DNA of 36,262 bases from an uncultured Sphingomonas sp. (GTDB taxonomy: Bacteria; Pseudomonadota; Alphaproteobacteria; Sphingomonadales; Sphingomonadaceae): contig CAJYLQ010000029.1 in the NCBI GenBank assembly GCA_913775975.1, forward strand, positions 1-36,262, given 5' to 3'. The notes under the pieces are model-generated. The model did not search any database and had not been told where the DNA came from. It worked only from the letters and a program-made list of their open reading frames with translations. A program made the position numbers and the translations under genes. Each line of letters starts with the position of its first letter. The first letter of the stretch is position 1. Shown here piece after piece: positions 6,689 through 15,128 of this stretch.

Positions 6689-8272
6689 ATGTCCAGCTTC
6701 TCGCGCACCGCCCGCCTGCTTCTCGCGGGCACGGCCTGCATGGTCCTCGCCTCCTGCGATGGCGCCAACAGTGTCGCCTCGCCGGGCGAGGGCGTGATCG
6801 TGACGCCGGGCGGCAACACGCCGACCCCGACCCCGACGCCGACCGCCACGCCGACGCCGACCGCGGGCACGCCGGCCGCATCGTGCCCGACCGGCTTCGC
6901 CGACGCGGGCGTGGTGGGCAATTTCCGCGGCTGCCGCATCCCGACCGTCGTGACCAGCAACCTGACGCTGCAGAAGCTGCCGGGCGTCGCGTACGAGATC
7001 AACGGCCAGGTCGATGTCGGCGTCGACGTGGGCGGCGACGGGACGAAGGCGGGCGGCACGCGCGTCGACCTGACGGTGCAGCCGGGCGTGATCGTCTATG
7101 CCAACACCACGAACGCCAATAACGACTTCCTGGTCGTCAATCGCGGCTCGCGCCTGCTGGCGGAGGGCACGGCGGCGCTGCCGATCATCTTCACCGCGCA
7201 GCAGAACCTGACCGGCGGCGTCAGCGACGACAGCCAGGGCCTGTGGGGCGGCATCATCATGGCCGGCCGTGCGCCGATCTCCAACTGCATCACGACGGTC
7301 GCGGGCGGCTCCGCCTCTTGCGAGAACATCGTCGAGGGTACGACGACGGCGCTGTACGGCGGCGCGGTGGCGACCGACGATTCGGGCACCGTCCGCTACG
7401 TCCAGATCCGCTATTCGGGCACCGTTATCAGCCCGAACAACGAGCTGCAGGGCCTGACGCTGGGCGGCACCGGGTCGGGCACGACGATCGATCACGTCCA
7501 GGTCCACAATTCGTCGGACGACGGCATCGAGGTGTTCGGCGGCCGTACCAACATGAAGTATCTGGCGATCACCGGCGCGGACGACGACGGGCTGGACACC
7601 GATGTGGGCTGGCAGGGCTTCGTCCAGTTCCTGCTGGCGGTGCAGAAGCCGAACAACACGCAGACCGACAACTACTCGACCGAGATCGATTCGAACGGCA
7701 ACGAGGACGCGATGCCGCGCCAGCGCTATAACCTGGCCAACTTCACCTTCGTGTCGACCTCCACCGCGACGAACGCCGCGATCCGCCTGCGCGGCGGTGC
7801 GGATGCCCGGTTCATCAACGGCATCGTGACGGGCCCGAACGCCTGCCTGAACATCGTCGCCGGCCTCGATTCCAATGGCAAGTCGACGATCCGCGCCGCC
7901 AATAGCACGCTGGACGATCTGGGGCCGCCGGTGTTCAGCTCGGTCGTGTTCGGCTGCCCGACCAGCTATGCCGAAACCACCGTCAACGGCGTAACCGTGA
8001 CGGCGGCGGAGCAGGCGGCGGTGTTCACCGCGGGCAGCAACAACACGGCGGGCGCGACGGGCGTGCTGACCGGCACCTATCTGCCGGCCGGCGTGTCCAG
8101 CACGACCACCCCGTTCGCGGCGGCGTCTATCAACGCCTTCTTCGTCAACACGACCTTCATCGGGGCGGTGAGCGGGCCGAACGACACGTCATTCGCGGGT
8201 TGGACCTGCAATTCCAACCGCGCCAGCTTCGGGTCGACGAGCGGCAGCTGCACGTCGCTGCCGACCGGCTGA
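6689..8272 (+). CDS. Beta-helix surface lipoprotein with Pro/Thr linker, probable T2SS cargo
   Basis: A 527-residue precursor with a lipoprotein signal peptide (lipobox L20-A21-S22-C23). The residue after the lipidated Cys is Asp24, the inner-membrane-retention (Lol-avoidance) signal known in E. coli and present in pullulanase. A Pro/Thr repeat linker follows (about residues 40-63, units PT). The rest is Gly/Asn/Asp/Thr-rich beta structure typical of right-handed beta-helix proteins (for example TLGGTGSGTTIDHVQVHNSS, then DDGIEVFGG and DDDGLDTDVGWQG). Paired cysteines (such as in the final CNSNRAS...GSC) suggest disulfides formed outside the cytoplasm. An SD CGGGAG precedes the ATG. It is followed by a terminator and a TonB-dependent receptor; proteins of this type commonly sit beside such receptors. 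Exact ligand unknown. Confidence 0.88.
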   Translation: MSSFSRTARLLLAGTACMVLASCDGANSVASPGEGVIVTPGGNTPTPTPTPTATPTPTAGTPAASCPTGFADAGVVGNFRGCRIPTVVTSNLTLQKLPGVAYEINGQVDVGVDVGGDGTKAGGTRVDLTVQPGVIVYANTTNANNDFLVVNRGSRLLAEGTAALPIIFTAQQNLTGGVSDDSQGLWGGIIMAGRAPISNCITTVAGGSASCENIVEGTTTALYGGAVATDDSGTVRYVQIRYSGTVISPNNELQGLTLGGTGSGTTIDHVQVHNSSDDGIEVFGGRTNMKYLAITGADDDGLDTDVGWQGFVQFLLAVQKPNNTQTDNYSTEIDSNGNEDAMPRQRYNLANFTFVSTSTATNAAIRLRGGADARFINGIVTGPNACLNIVAGLDSNGKSTIRAANSTLDDLGPPVFSSVVFGCPTSYAETTVNGVTVTAAEQAAVFTAGSNNTAGATGVLTGTYLPAGVSSTTTPFAAASINAFFVNTTFIGAVSGPNDTSFAGWTCNSNRASFGSTSGSCTSLPTG

Positions 8273-8295
8273 TCGACGACCACGCGCACCATGCA

Positions 8296-8324
8296 GCGGG
8301 CGGCCGGGGAGGCCGCCCGCTTTT
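8296..8324 (+). terminator. Intrinsic terminator between lipoprotein and receptor genes
   Basis: A perfect 10-bp GC stem GCGGGCGGCC (8296-8305) / GGCCGCCCGC (8311-8320) with loop GGGGA, followed by TTTT. It ends 24 bases before the receptor ATG at 8349. If partial, it would make the lipoprotein more abundant than the receptor; no separate receptor promoter fits in the gap downstream. Confidence 0.88.
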
Positions 8325-8348
8325 CCACATTCCCGCCCGGGGGCCGCC

Positions 8349-11066
8349 ATGACCAAGACCTTCACCACCATCCTGATGGGCACCACGATGCTGATGCCCG
8401 CCGCCGCGATCGCGCAGGGCGCGCCCGCCGGTTCGCCGCCCGCCGGCAGCGTCGTGTCGCCGCAGGCGGGCCAGCCCGTCGGTGACGACGACCTGCGCAC
8501 CGCGACGCCCGGCGGCGCGGGCCAGACCGATCAGGTGGAGGTCTCGACCCCCGGCGGCGCGGGGGCGGAGGACATCGTCGTCGTCGGCCGCAACATCCCC
8601 AATATCGTCCGCGCGACGCCGGAGGTGGTGAACGTGCTGTCGACCGCCGATATCGCGCGGACGGGCGAGGGCGACATCGCCGGCGCGCTGAGCCGCGTCA
8701 CCGGCCTGTCGGTGGTCGGCAACGGCTTCGTCTATGTGCGCGGCCTGGGCGACCGTTATTCCTCGTCGCTGCTCAACGGCTCGCCGCTGCCCTCGCCGGA
8801 GCCGCTGCGCCGTGTCGTGCCGCTGGATATCTTTCCGACCAACGTCATCGCCTCCGCGCTGGTGCAGAAGAGCTATTCGGTGAACTATCCGGCCGAATTC
8901 GGCGGCGGCGTCATCAACCTGACGACGCGGGCGGTGCCCAAGGAGCCGTTCCTCCAGATCGGCGGCTCGCTGTCGCTGGATACGGCGACGACGGCGCGGC
9001 TCGGCTATGTTTATGACGGCGGGCGGTACGACTGGACGGGCTTCGACAGCGGCGTGCGGTCCGTGCCGGGCTTCATCAAGGCGGCGGGGCGGAACGGCAC
9101 CTCGCCGACCGCGCGCCAGATCATCGACCTGAACAACGCGCAGACGACGCTGCTGCAACAGAACAACCAGCTGCCCGCCAACTGGTCGGGCGAGATGAGC
9201 TTCGGCCGTTCCGCCGATTTCGGCAGCGTCCGCGTCGGCGTGATCGCGGCGGCGGGGATCAGCAACAGCTGGCGTACGCGCGACAACCGCCAGCAGCTGA
9301 CCAACGACCCGACCGGCATCCTGCTGAGCGATTTCCGCACCGTGCTGACCGACAATCGCGCGATCGTGAACGGGATGCTGGGGCTGGGCGCCGAATGGGG
9401 CGAGCACAAGGTGCGGCTGACGAACCTGTACGTCCACGACACGGTGAAGCAGGGCCGCCTGAGCCGTGGCAACACCGCAAATGTCGGCATCCTGCCCGGC
9501 GGGATCGAGCCGTTCATCATCCAGAACACCAGCTGGTTCGAGCGCGAGCTGCGCGACACGCAGGCGGTCGGCGAGTTCAAGTGGAACGACGTGGCGCTCG
9601 ACGTGCGCGGCGCCTTTGCCCGGACGAAGCGCAACAGCCCGTACGAACGCGCCTTCACCTATCAGTACAACCAGCAAATCCGCGATTACCGCAACAGCCT
9701 GAGCGGTCTGGAGGGCGCGTCGATCGCCTTTTCCGCGCTGGAGGAGCGGCAATGGTCGGGGCAGGCGAACCTGACGTGGAACGTATCGTCGTTCGACCGG
9801 CCGTTCGCGCTGTCGGCGGGCTATGCCTATACGGACACCAACCGCACCTCCAGCCGCTATACCTTCCAGTATCAGGCGCCCAACAACGCGACGCTGCCCT
9901 TCGCGGTGTCGCAGCTGCGGCCCGACTATCTGCTGTCGGACTATACGATCCAGACCTACGGCATCAGCCTGCGCAACACCTCCACGGCGCAGGGCGCCGC
10001 CGCGTACGAGGCGGGGCTGCGCGTCCACGGCGTGTACGCGCAGGTCGAGGGCGAGATCACCGACGGGCTGCGCGCGACGAGCGGCGTCCGCTACGAACAG
10101 GCGGTCGAGCGGGTGAACCCGGTCGGATCGGCGGCGGGGACGCGGCTGAACAACGGCTACTGGCTGCCGGCGGTGACGATCACCTGGAACTTCGCGCCCG
10201 ACATGCAGCTGCGCGGCCATATGTCGAAGACGCTGGCCCGCCCGCAGTTCCGCGAACTGGCGCCGCAGCTGTACCAGGATTTCGAGAGCGATCGCCTGTT
10301 CTTCGGCAACCCGTTCCTGAAGGATTCGCAGCTCTATAACGCGGAGCTGCGCTACGAATGGTATTTCGCGCGCGACCAGCGGTTCAACCTGGCCGGCTTC
10401 GCCAAGCGGATCGACGATCCGATCGAGGCGGTCGCCTTCTTCCCGGCGGGTTCGTCCAACCTGCAGACCGGCTTCGCCAACGCACCGCGCGCCAAGCTGT
10501 ACGGCGGCGAGGTGGAGTTCCAGAAATACGTTCCGCTGAGCGGGTTGGGCGAGGCCTTCGCGACGCGGCGGCTGGTCGCGATCGTGAACTATACCTACAC
10601 CCATTCGCAGGTGGATATCGGGCGCCAGCTGGTCGCCAGCCCGCTGTCGTCGGGCACGACGGCCAATCTGCTGCCCGCCAACGTGCTGTTCCGCGACGGC
10701 GCGCCGCTGGTCGGCCAGTCGGACCATCTGGTGAACCTGCAGCTGGGGATCGAGGACAAGGAGTCGCTGAGCCAGGTGACGCTGCTGTTCAACTACGCCT
10801 CCGACCGGCTGACCAATCGCGGTCCGGTGGGCGAGGGCGGGGTGCGCCTGCCCGACCTGATCGAGCGGCCGGGCATCCGGCTGGACCTCGTCGCGCGGCA
10901 GGGCATCGCGATCGGCGGCAAGCAGATCGAGATCAAGGCCGAGGCGCGCAACCTGACCGGCACCGGCTATCGCGAGTTCCAGACGTTCGACAACGGCAAG
11001 CGGGTGGACATCAACCGCTATCGCCTGGGCCGGGTGTTCAGCCTGGGAGCGAGCATCCAGTTCTGA
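8349..11066 (+). CDS. TonB-dependent outer-membrane receptor
   Basis: A 905-residue TonB-dependent outer-membrane transporter. It has a signal peptide (about residues 1-23, ending AAAIAQ), a Gly/Pro/Ala-rich region with two TPGGAG units, a TonB-box-like DIVVVGR, and a plug domain (VVNVLSTADIARTGEGDIAG; VYVRGLGDRYSSSLLNGSPL; ALVQKSYSVNYPAEFGGGVI). A 22-strand-type barrel region full of aromatic/Gly strands follows, ending in the outer-membrane terminal Phe signature (LGASIQF). Such proteins import ligands with energy from TonB-ExbBD; some, such as Myxococcus Oar, are instead needed for protein export. The preceding lipoprotein is its likely surface partner. The gene ends just before a hairpin cluster and converges on the prolyl-hydroxylase-like gene. 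The substrate cannot be read from sequence. Confidence 0.95.
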   Translation: MTKTFTTILMGTTMLMPAAAIAQGAPAGSPPAGSVVSPQAGQPVGDDDLRTATPGGAGQTDQVEVSTPGGAGAEDIVVVGRNIPNIVRATPEVVNVLSTADIARTGEGDIAGALSRVTGLSVVGNGFVYVRGLGDRYSSSLLNGSPLPSPEPLRRVVPLDIFPTNVIASALVQKSYSVNYPAEFGGGVINLTTRAVPKEPFLQIGGSLSLDTATTARLGYVYDGGRYDWTGFDSGVRSVPGFIKAAGRNGTSPTARQIIDLNNAQTTLLQQNNQLPANWSGEMSFGRSADFGSVRVGVIAAAGISNSWRTRDNRQQLTNDPTGILLSDFRTVLTDNRAIVNGMLGLGAEWGEHKVRLTNLYVHDTVKQGRLSRGNTANVGILPGGIEPFIIQNTSWFERELRDTQAVGEFKWNDVALDVRGAFARTKRNSPYERAFTYQYNQQIRDYRNSLSGLEGASIAFSALEERQWSGQANLTWNVSSFDRPFALSAGYAYTDTNRTSSRYTFQYQAPNNATLPFAVSQLRPDYLLSDYTIQTYGISLRNTSTAQGAAAYEAGLRVHGVYAQVEGEITDGLRATSGVRYEQAVERVNPVGSAAGTRLNNGYWLPAVTITWNFAPDMQLRGHMSKTLARPQFRELAPQLYQDFESDRLFFGNPFLKDSQLYNAELRYEWYFARDQRFNLAGFAKRIDDPIEAVAFFPAGSSNLQTGFANAPRAKLYGGEVEFQKYVPLSGLGEAFATRRLVAIVNYTYTHSQVDIGRQLVASPLSSGTTANLLPANVLFRDGAPLVGQSDHLVNLQLGIEDKESLSQVTLLFNYASDRLTNRGPVGEGGVRLPDLIERPGIRLDLVARQGIAIGGKQIEIKAEARNLTGTGYREFQTFDNGKRVDINRYRLGRVFSLGASIQF

Positions 11067-11076
11067 TGGCTATCTG

Positions 11077-11099
11077 AAAACGTGCTGAGGGCACGTTTT
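11077..11099 (+). terminator. Terminator of the TonB-receptor gene
   Basis: AAAACGTGC (11077-11085) / GCACGTTTT (11091-11099), a 9-bp stem with loop TGAGG and a T-run inside its 3' arm. It lies 10 bases after the receptor stop. Confidence 0.75.
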
Positions 11100-11181
11100 G
11101 CGGTGCCGGCCCGCTCCCCCACCCGGCCACCCGGATGGTATCCTTGATGGGCGGCCGGGTGGGGGAGCGGGCCGGCACCGC
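11100..11181. repeat. Long palindromic element with perfect 29-bp arms
   Basis: The left arm 11100-11128 and right arm 11153-11181 are exact reverse complements over 29 bases (left arm starts GCGGTGCCGGCCCGCTCCCC). The 24-base spacer contains its own small GGAT/ATCC hairpin. It sits between two terminator-like hairpins in the 153-bp gap of a convergent gene pair. It is too long and GC-rich for an ordinary terminator; a dispersed extragenic palindrome (REP/MITE-like) is one explanation. I see no second copy in this window and no flanking target duplication. Confidence 0.85.
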
Positions 11182-11210
11182 TCGAAACTCGCATTTGCGC
11201 GAGTTTTCGA
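11182..11210 (-). terminator. Hairpin terminating the prolyl-hydroxylase-like gene
   Basis: AAACTCGC (11185-11192) / GCGAGTTT (11199-11206) with a 6-nt loop; with one bulge the pairing extends to TCGA on both sides. Read on the minus strand it follows the oxygenase stop at 11220 by about 10 bases. Confidence 0.6.
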
Positions 11211-11219
11211 ACAGCCGCA

Positions 11220-11876
11220 TCAGCCCCAGGGCCGCTCCCGATACCATTTGGTGATGACGTACTTCACCCCGCGCCGGACCTTCATCCCCTGATGGATCGT
11301 CGCGGGGTTCAGGCTGCCGTCGGGCCGGCGGTTGTTCCAGCAGACGATCTTGCCGGTTTCGGGCTGGATGATCTTGTCCACCGCCTTGAACCGGGTGGCG
11401 CCGCCCGCCTCCGGCTCGTTGAGGTAGATCATCAGCGTCCAGGTGCGGTTGCCGGCGATGCCGCAATAGCGTTCGTACTCCAGCCCGCGCGGTTCGAAAT
11501 AGTCGGTATGCCCCTTGAACTCCTGCCCCACCGCGTAGCGCTGCCCCTGCAACGGTTCGCCGTGCGCGGGGTCGAGGCCGCTGAACGCGGCGAGGCGCGC
11601 CTCCGTCTCGATCACCAGCGGATCGGCGGCGGCCAGGTCGCCCGTCTCGCTGGTGCGGAAGGCTGCATCGCCATTGGCGTCGGCGATGGTGGACGGGCGG
11701 CGCACCTCGTCGATCCGCGCGATCAGGCCCGCGCACAGGTCGGGCGGCAGGAAGGCGCGGCAGGTGAACAGCGTCAGCTTCGGGCTGGGGATGCGCTGGA
11801 TGCCGGGATGCGTCAGGATCCGGGCGGCGATCGCCGCGCCGTCGATGCCGGAGCCGAGAAGGGGAAGATCGTTCAT
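11220..11876 (-). CDS. 2-oxoglutarate/Fe(II) prolyl 4-hydroxylase-like oxygenase
   Basis: A 218-residue enzyme of the P4H-type 2-oxoglutarate/Fe(II) dioxygenase family, which hydroxylates (usually proline) side chains with O2, decarboxylating 2-oxoglutarate. Numbered from ATG 11876, the iron ligands are His123 and Asp125 (GHTDYF) and His195 (TIHQG); Lys205 in RRGVKYVITKW fits the 2-oxoglutarate C5-carboxylate binder. YLNEPEAGGATRF is the typical P4H double-stranded beta-helix signature. There is no signal peptide, so it should act in the cytoplasm. Other starts are ATG 11903 and TTG 11939; 11876 is conservative and none has a strong SD. It diverges from gspC with 121 bases between. The substrate is unknown; neighbouring proline-rich secretion proteins are candidates. 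Confidence 0.9.
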   Translation of the reverse strand: MNDLPLLGSGIDGAAIAARILTHPGIQRIPSPKLTLFTCRAFLPPDLCAGLIARIDEVRRPSTIADANGDAAFRTSETGDLAAADPLVIETEARLAAFSGLDPAHGEPLQGQRYAVGQEFKGHTDYFEPRGLEYERYCGIAGNRTWTLMIYLNEPEAGGATRFKAVDKIIQPETGKIVCWNNRRPDGSLNPATIHQGMKVRRGVKYVITKWYRERPWG

Positions 11877-11997
11877 GCCCGGCAGATTGCCAGCCGTACC
11901 CATGGCACCGATAGTGTCTTTTTGTATCGGCAGAGCCAATGAACGCTGCTAGATGCACGGTTAATGGCAAGAAAGCGGGCGGCAAGGTGATCTGGCG

Positions 11998-12885
11998 ATG
12001 CGACTGAAGCTCGATCCGCGCGCACGGCGGCTGATCGAGCGGCTGCCCGTCATCAACGTCTATTCGCTGGCGGAGTTGGCGCTGATGGGAGCGCTCGCGG
12101 TGCAGGTCGCGCGGCTGATCTGGGCGATCGCGACGCCCGTCGGGCCGGTCGGCGACTGGCGGCCGGCGGGGATCGTCGTGCCGGGATCGCCGGTGGACCT
12201 GCTGACCGGTTTCGACCCCTATTTCCGGCTGCAACAGACGCAGGCGGCGCCGACCACCGTCACCAACCTGCAATTGACCGTCTATGGCATCCGGCTGGAC
12301 GAGGCGACCGGGCGCGGCGCGGCGATCGTCGCCGGGCCGGACGGCGTGCAGCAGAGCATCGCGGTCGGCGAAGAGGTGCAGCCCGGCGTGACGCTGAAGG
12401 CGGTGGCGTTCGACCATATCACGCTGGATCGGGGCGGCGCGACCGAGGACCTGTTCCTCGACCAGTCGCAGCAGCCTGCCGCGCAAGGGCCGGCCGATCC
12501 TTCCGGCCGCTATGCCCCGCCACCGGGGGCTGCCGGCGCGGCGGGCGTGGCGCCGGCGGGCGCCGCGGCTGTGCCCGCGGCATCGGCGGGCGGTGCGTTG
12601 CAGGCCAGCCAGCTGCGCCAGCAGATCGGCTTCATCCCCCGGCTGGACAATGGCCGGATCAGCGGCCTCGTCGTCCGGCCGCAAGGCGGGGGCGAGACGT
12701 TCCGCCGCGCCGGCCTGCGCGAAGGCGATGTCATCACGTCCATCGGCGGGCGGCCCGTCACCGGGCCCGGCGACGTCGACCGCATCGCCAGCGACTTCGC
12801 CGCCGGCGGCAACATTCCCATCACGGTCGAGCGCGGGCAGGATACGCTGTCGCTCGCCATCACCATTGCGGCGCCCAACAAATGA
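11998..12885 (+). CDS. gspC: Type II secretion protein GspC
   Basis: A 295-residue inner-membrane clamp protein of the T2SS that links the inner-membrane platform to the secretin and helps choose substrates. It has a short cytoplasmic N-terminus, one membrane helix (about residues 23-45), the periplasmic HR domain (about 75-155, with LQLTVYGIRLDEATGRGAAI), an Ala/Pro/Gly-rich linker (about 160-200) and a C-terminal PDZ domain (about 210-293, GLREGDVITSIGGRPVTGPG). The linker is unusually proline/alanine-rich. It starts the twelve-gene operon; the last four bases overlap gspD (ATGA), implying translational coupling. An AAGG-type SD lies before the ATG. Confidence 0.95.
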   Translation: MRLKLDPRARRLIERLPVINVYSLAELALMGALAVQVARLIWAIATPVGPVGDWRPAGIVVPGSPVDLLTGFDPYFRLQQTQAAPTTVTNLQLTVYGIRLDEATGRGAAIVAGPDGVQQSIAVGEEVQPGVTLKAVAFDHITLDRGGATEDLFLDQSQQPAAQGPADPSGRYAPPPGAAGAAGVAPAGAAAVPAASAGGALQASQLRQQIGFIPRLDNGRISGLVVRPQGGGETFRRAGLREGDVITSIGGRPVTGPGDVDRIASDFAAGGNIPITVERGQDTLSLAITIAAPNK

Positions 12886-15128
12886 TCCGTTCCCGGTTGA
12901 TCCCCCCGACGCTGGCCGCCGCGATGGCGCTGGCCGCCCCCGTCGCCGCACAGCTGACGCTGAACGTGCGCGATGCCGATATCCGCGCGTTCATCGCCGA
13001 TGCCGCGCGCGTCACGGGCCGCACCTTCATCATCGACGGCCGCGTCGCGGGCAAGGTGACGGTGGTGACGGACCGCCCGCTCAGCCGGTCCGAATATTTC
13101 GAGGCGTTCCTGTCGACGCTGCGCGCCAACGGGCTGGTCGCGGTGCCGACGGGCAACGGCGCGCTGCGCATCCAGCCGATCGACAACGCCGCCTCGCAGC
13201 CCAGCCGGATCGGATCGGCGGGCGCGGCGCGCAACAGCTTCGTGACGGAGATCGTGCGGCTGCGATCGATCGACGCGCCGAGCGCGGTGGAAACGGTGCG
13301 GCCGCTGGTCAGCGCGCAAGGGTCCGTCACTGCCAATCGCGGCGGCAACAGCCTGGTGGTCGTCGACTTCGCCGACAATATCCGCCGCATCCGCGAGGTG
13401 CTGCGCCGGGTGGATACGGACGGCGCGGCGACGCGGGTCGTGACGCTGCGCAACGCATCGGCGCGCGAGATCGCGACCGCGCTCCAGTCGCTGTCGGGCG
13501 GCGGCACGGGCGGCAATCCGGGGCAGGGCGGCGGTGCGCCGGGCACGGTATCGGTGGTGCCGATCGAGAGCAGCAACTCGATCGGCCTGCGCGGCGACCC
13601 CAGCAGCGTCGCGCGGCTGGCGCAGATCGCGCTCGACCTCGACCGCAAGGCGCAGAGCGGGACGGAGATCAAGGTCGTCTTCCTCGAAAACGCGGATGCC
13701 GAGCAGCTGCTGCCGGTATTGCAGCGGCTTGTCGGGCAGACGCCCGATCCGGTGCAGGAGACGACGCTGTCGCGCGGCAGCTTCCAGACGACGAACGGCA
13801 CGACCGGCACCAGCAGCGGCGGTATCAGCAATCAGGTGATCCAGCCCTCCACCCCGGCCTTCACGGGCGGTGGCGGCGGTGGCGGTGGCGGCACGAACGC
13901 GAACGGCCAGCAGGCGCCGATCTCGTCCGCGAGCAGCCGGACGCAGGCTGTGGTGACGCGGTTCGCGGGCGCGAACGCGATCGTGATCGCCGCGCCCGCC
14001 GACATCCAGCGCCAGCTGGCCGAGGTGACGCGGCAGCTGGACACGCGGCGCGAGCAGGTGCTGATCGAGGCGATCATCGCCGAGGTGTCGGATTCGACGG
14101 TGAAGCGGCTGGGCGCGCAGTTCCTGCTGGGCAATCTGACCGGCGGCGCGTTCGCGGCCTCCACCTATTCCAACACCGCGCCCAACATCCTGCAGATCGC
14201 CGGTGCGATCGGCGCGCGCGAGCTGGGCTCGACTTCCACCACGGTCGTCGCACCCGATGGCACGCGGACCACGACGACGACGCGCGACCAGGCGACGAAC
14301 TCGCTGACGCAGTCGGCGATCAGCTCTATCCTGGGCACGACCGGCGGGGCGATCGGCTGGGGCGGGAAGGTCGGCGACACGATCTTCGGCGCGATCATCA
14401 ACGCGGTGAAGAGCGACAACACGTCGAACCTGCTCCAGGCGCCGCACCTCATCACGCTGGACAACCAGCAGGCGCACAGCCTGGTCGGGCAGGAAATCCC
14501 GGTCACGACCGGGCAGGCGCTGTCGAACAATTTCGACAATGCCTTCCGCACCGTGCAGCGGCAGAATGTCGGCATCCAGCTGGACGTGAAGCCGCAGGTA
14601 AATGCGGGCGGATCGCTGAAGCTCTATGTTCGGCTGGAGGTCAGCTCGATCGCGGGGCCGGTGTCTTCGAGCAATTCGGAGCTGATCCTCAACAAGCGCG
14701 CGTTCGAGAACGTCTTCACCCCCGACGACGGCCAGATCACGGTGATCGGCGGCCTGCTGGACGATGCGGAGCGGCGGACGATCGAGAAGATCCCGGTGCT
14801 GGGCGACATTCCGGTGCTGGGCAACCTGTTCAAGTCGAAGGCGCGCAGCCGGACGAAGAGCAACCTGATGGTCTTCATCCGCCCCACCATCCTGCGCACG
14901 CCGGAGGACGCCCGGCGCGTGACCGAGCAGCGATACGGCTATCTGCGCGCGACGCAGGGCTATGCGCAGCCCGGTGTGGAGCCGTCGATCGACCAGCTGG
15001 TGCGCGATTACATGAACGCCGCGCCGCCGATCCCGTCCGCGCCGCTGCCGGGCAATATCGAGGACCCGAACATCGCGGTGCCGCGCCAGACGCAGCAGAC
15101 GATGTCGATCCGGCCGGAGCGCAAATGA
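12882..15128 (+). CDS. gspD: Type II secretion secretin GspD
   Basis: A 748-residue outer-membrane secretin, the multimeric channel through which folded cargo leaves the periplasm. A Sec signal peptide (about residues 1-24, ending APVAAQ) is followed by the N0 domain (LTLNVRDADIRAFIADAARV), repeated N1-N3 KH-like domains, and a Gly/Ser/Thr-rich insertion (about residues 300-345, with a run of glycines). The C-terminal secretin core includes VGQEIPVTTGQALSNNFDNA, VGIQLDVKPQVNAGGSLKLY and the signature FTPDDGQITVIGGLLDDAER. A short C-terminal tail lacks an obvious pilotin-binding S-domain. It overlaps gspC and gspE by four bases each. Length and domain order are normal. Confidence 0.98.
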   Translation: MIRSRLIPPTLAAAMALAAPVAAQLTLNVRDADIRAFIADAARVTGRTFIIDGRVAGKVTVVTDRPLSRSEYFEAFLSTLRANGLVAVPTGNGALRIQPIDNAASQPSRIGSAGAARNSFVTEIVRLRSIDAPSAVETVRPLVSAQGSVTANRGGNSLVVVDFADNIRRIREVLRRVDTDGAATRVVTLRNASAREIATALQSLSGGGTGGNPGQGGGAPGTVSVVPIESSNSIGLRGDPSSVARLAQIALDLDRKAQSGTEIKVVFLENADAEQLLPVLQRLVGQTPDPVQETTLSRGSFQTTNGTTGTSSGGISNQVIQPSTPAFTGGGGGGGGGTNANGQQAPISSASSRTQAVVTRFAGANAIVIAAPADIQRQLAEVTRQLDTRREQVLIEAIIAEVSDSTVKRLGAQFLLGNLTGGAFAASTYSNTAPNILQIAGAIGARELGSTSTTVVAPDGTRTTTTTRDQATNSLTQSAISSILGTTGGAIGWGGKVGDTIFGAIINAVKSDNTSNLLQAPHLITLDNQQAHSLVGQEIPVTTGQALSNNFDNAFRTVQRQNVGIQLDVKPQVNAGGSLKLYVRLEVSSIAGPVSSSNSELILNKRAFENVFTPDDGQITVIGGLLDDAERRTIEKIPVLGDIPVLGNLFKSKARSRTKSNLMVFIRPTILRTPEDARRVTEQRYGYLRATQGYAQPGVEPSIDQLVRDYMNAAPPIPSAPLPGNIEDPNIAVPRQTQQTMSIRPERK

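Noticed and set aside
6809..6880. Hexanucleotide-like repeats encoding the Pro/Thr linker, considered as a phase-variation tract
   Set aside because: The unit is six bases, so slippage would only change linker length and not switch the frame; the units are also imperfect.
8157..10727. An 856-residue open frame on the minus strand opposite the lipoprotein end and receptor
   Set aside because: Same artefact: low-complexity Arg/Gln/His-rich translation, no start signal and no family pattern; the receptor on the plus strand is unambiguous.
11098..11292. A 64-residue plus-strand frame spanning the 29-bp palindrome
   Set aside because: It covers inverted-repeat sequence and the end of the oxygenase gene; no ribosome site and no conserved-looking protein.
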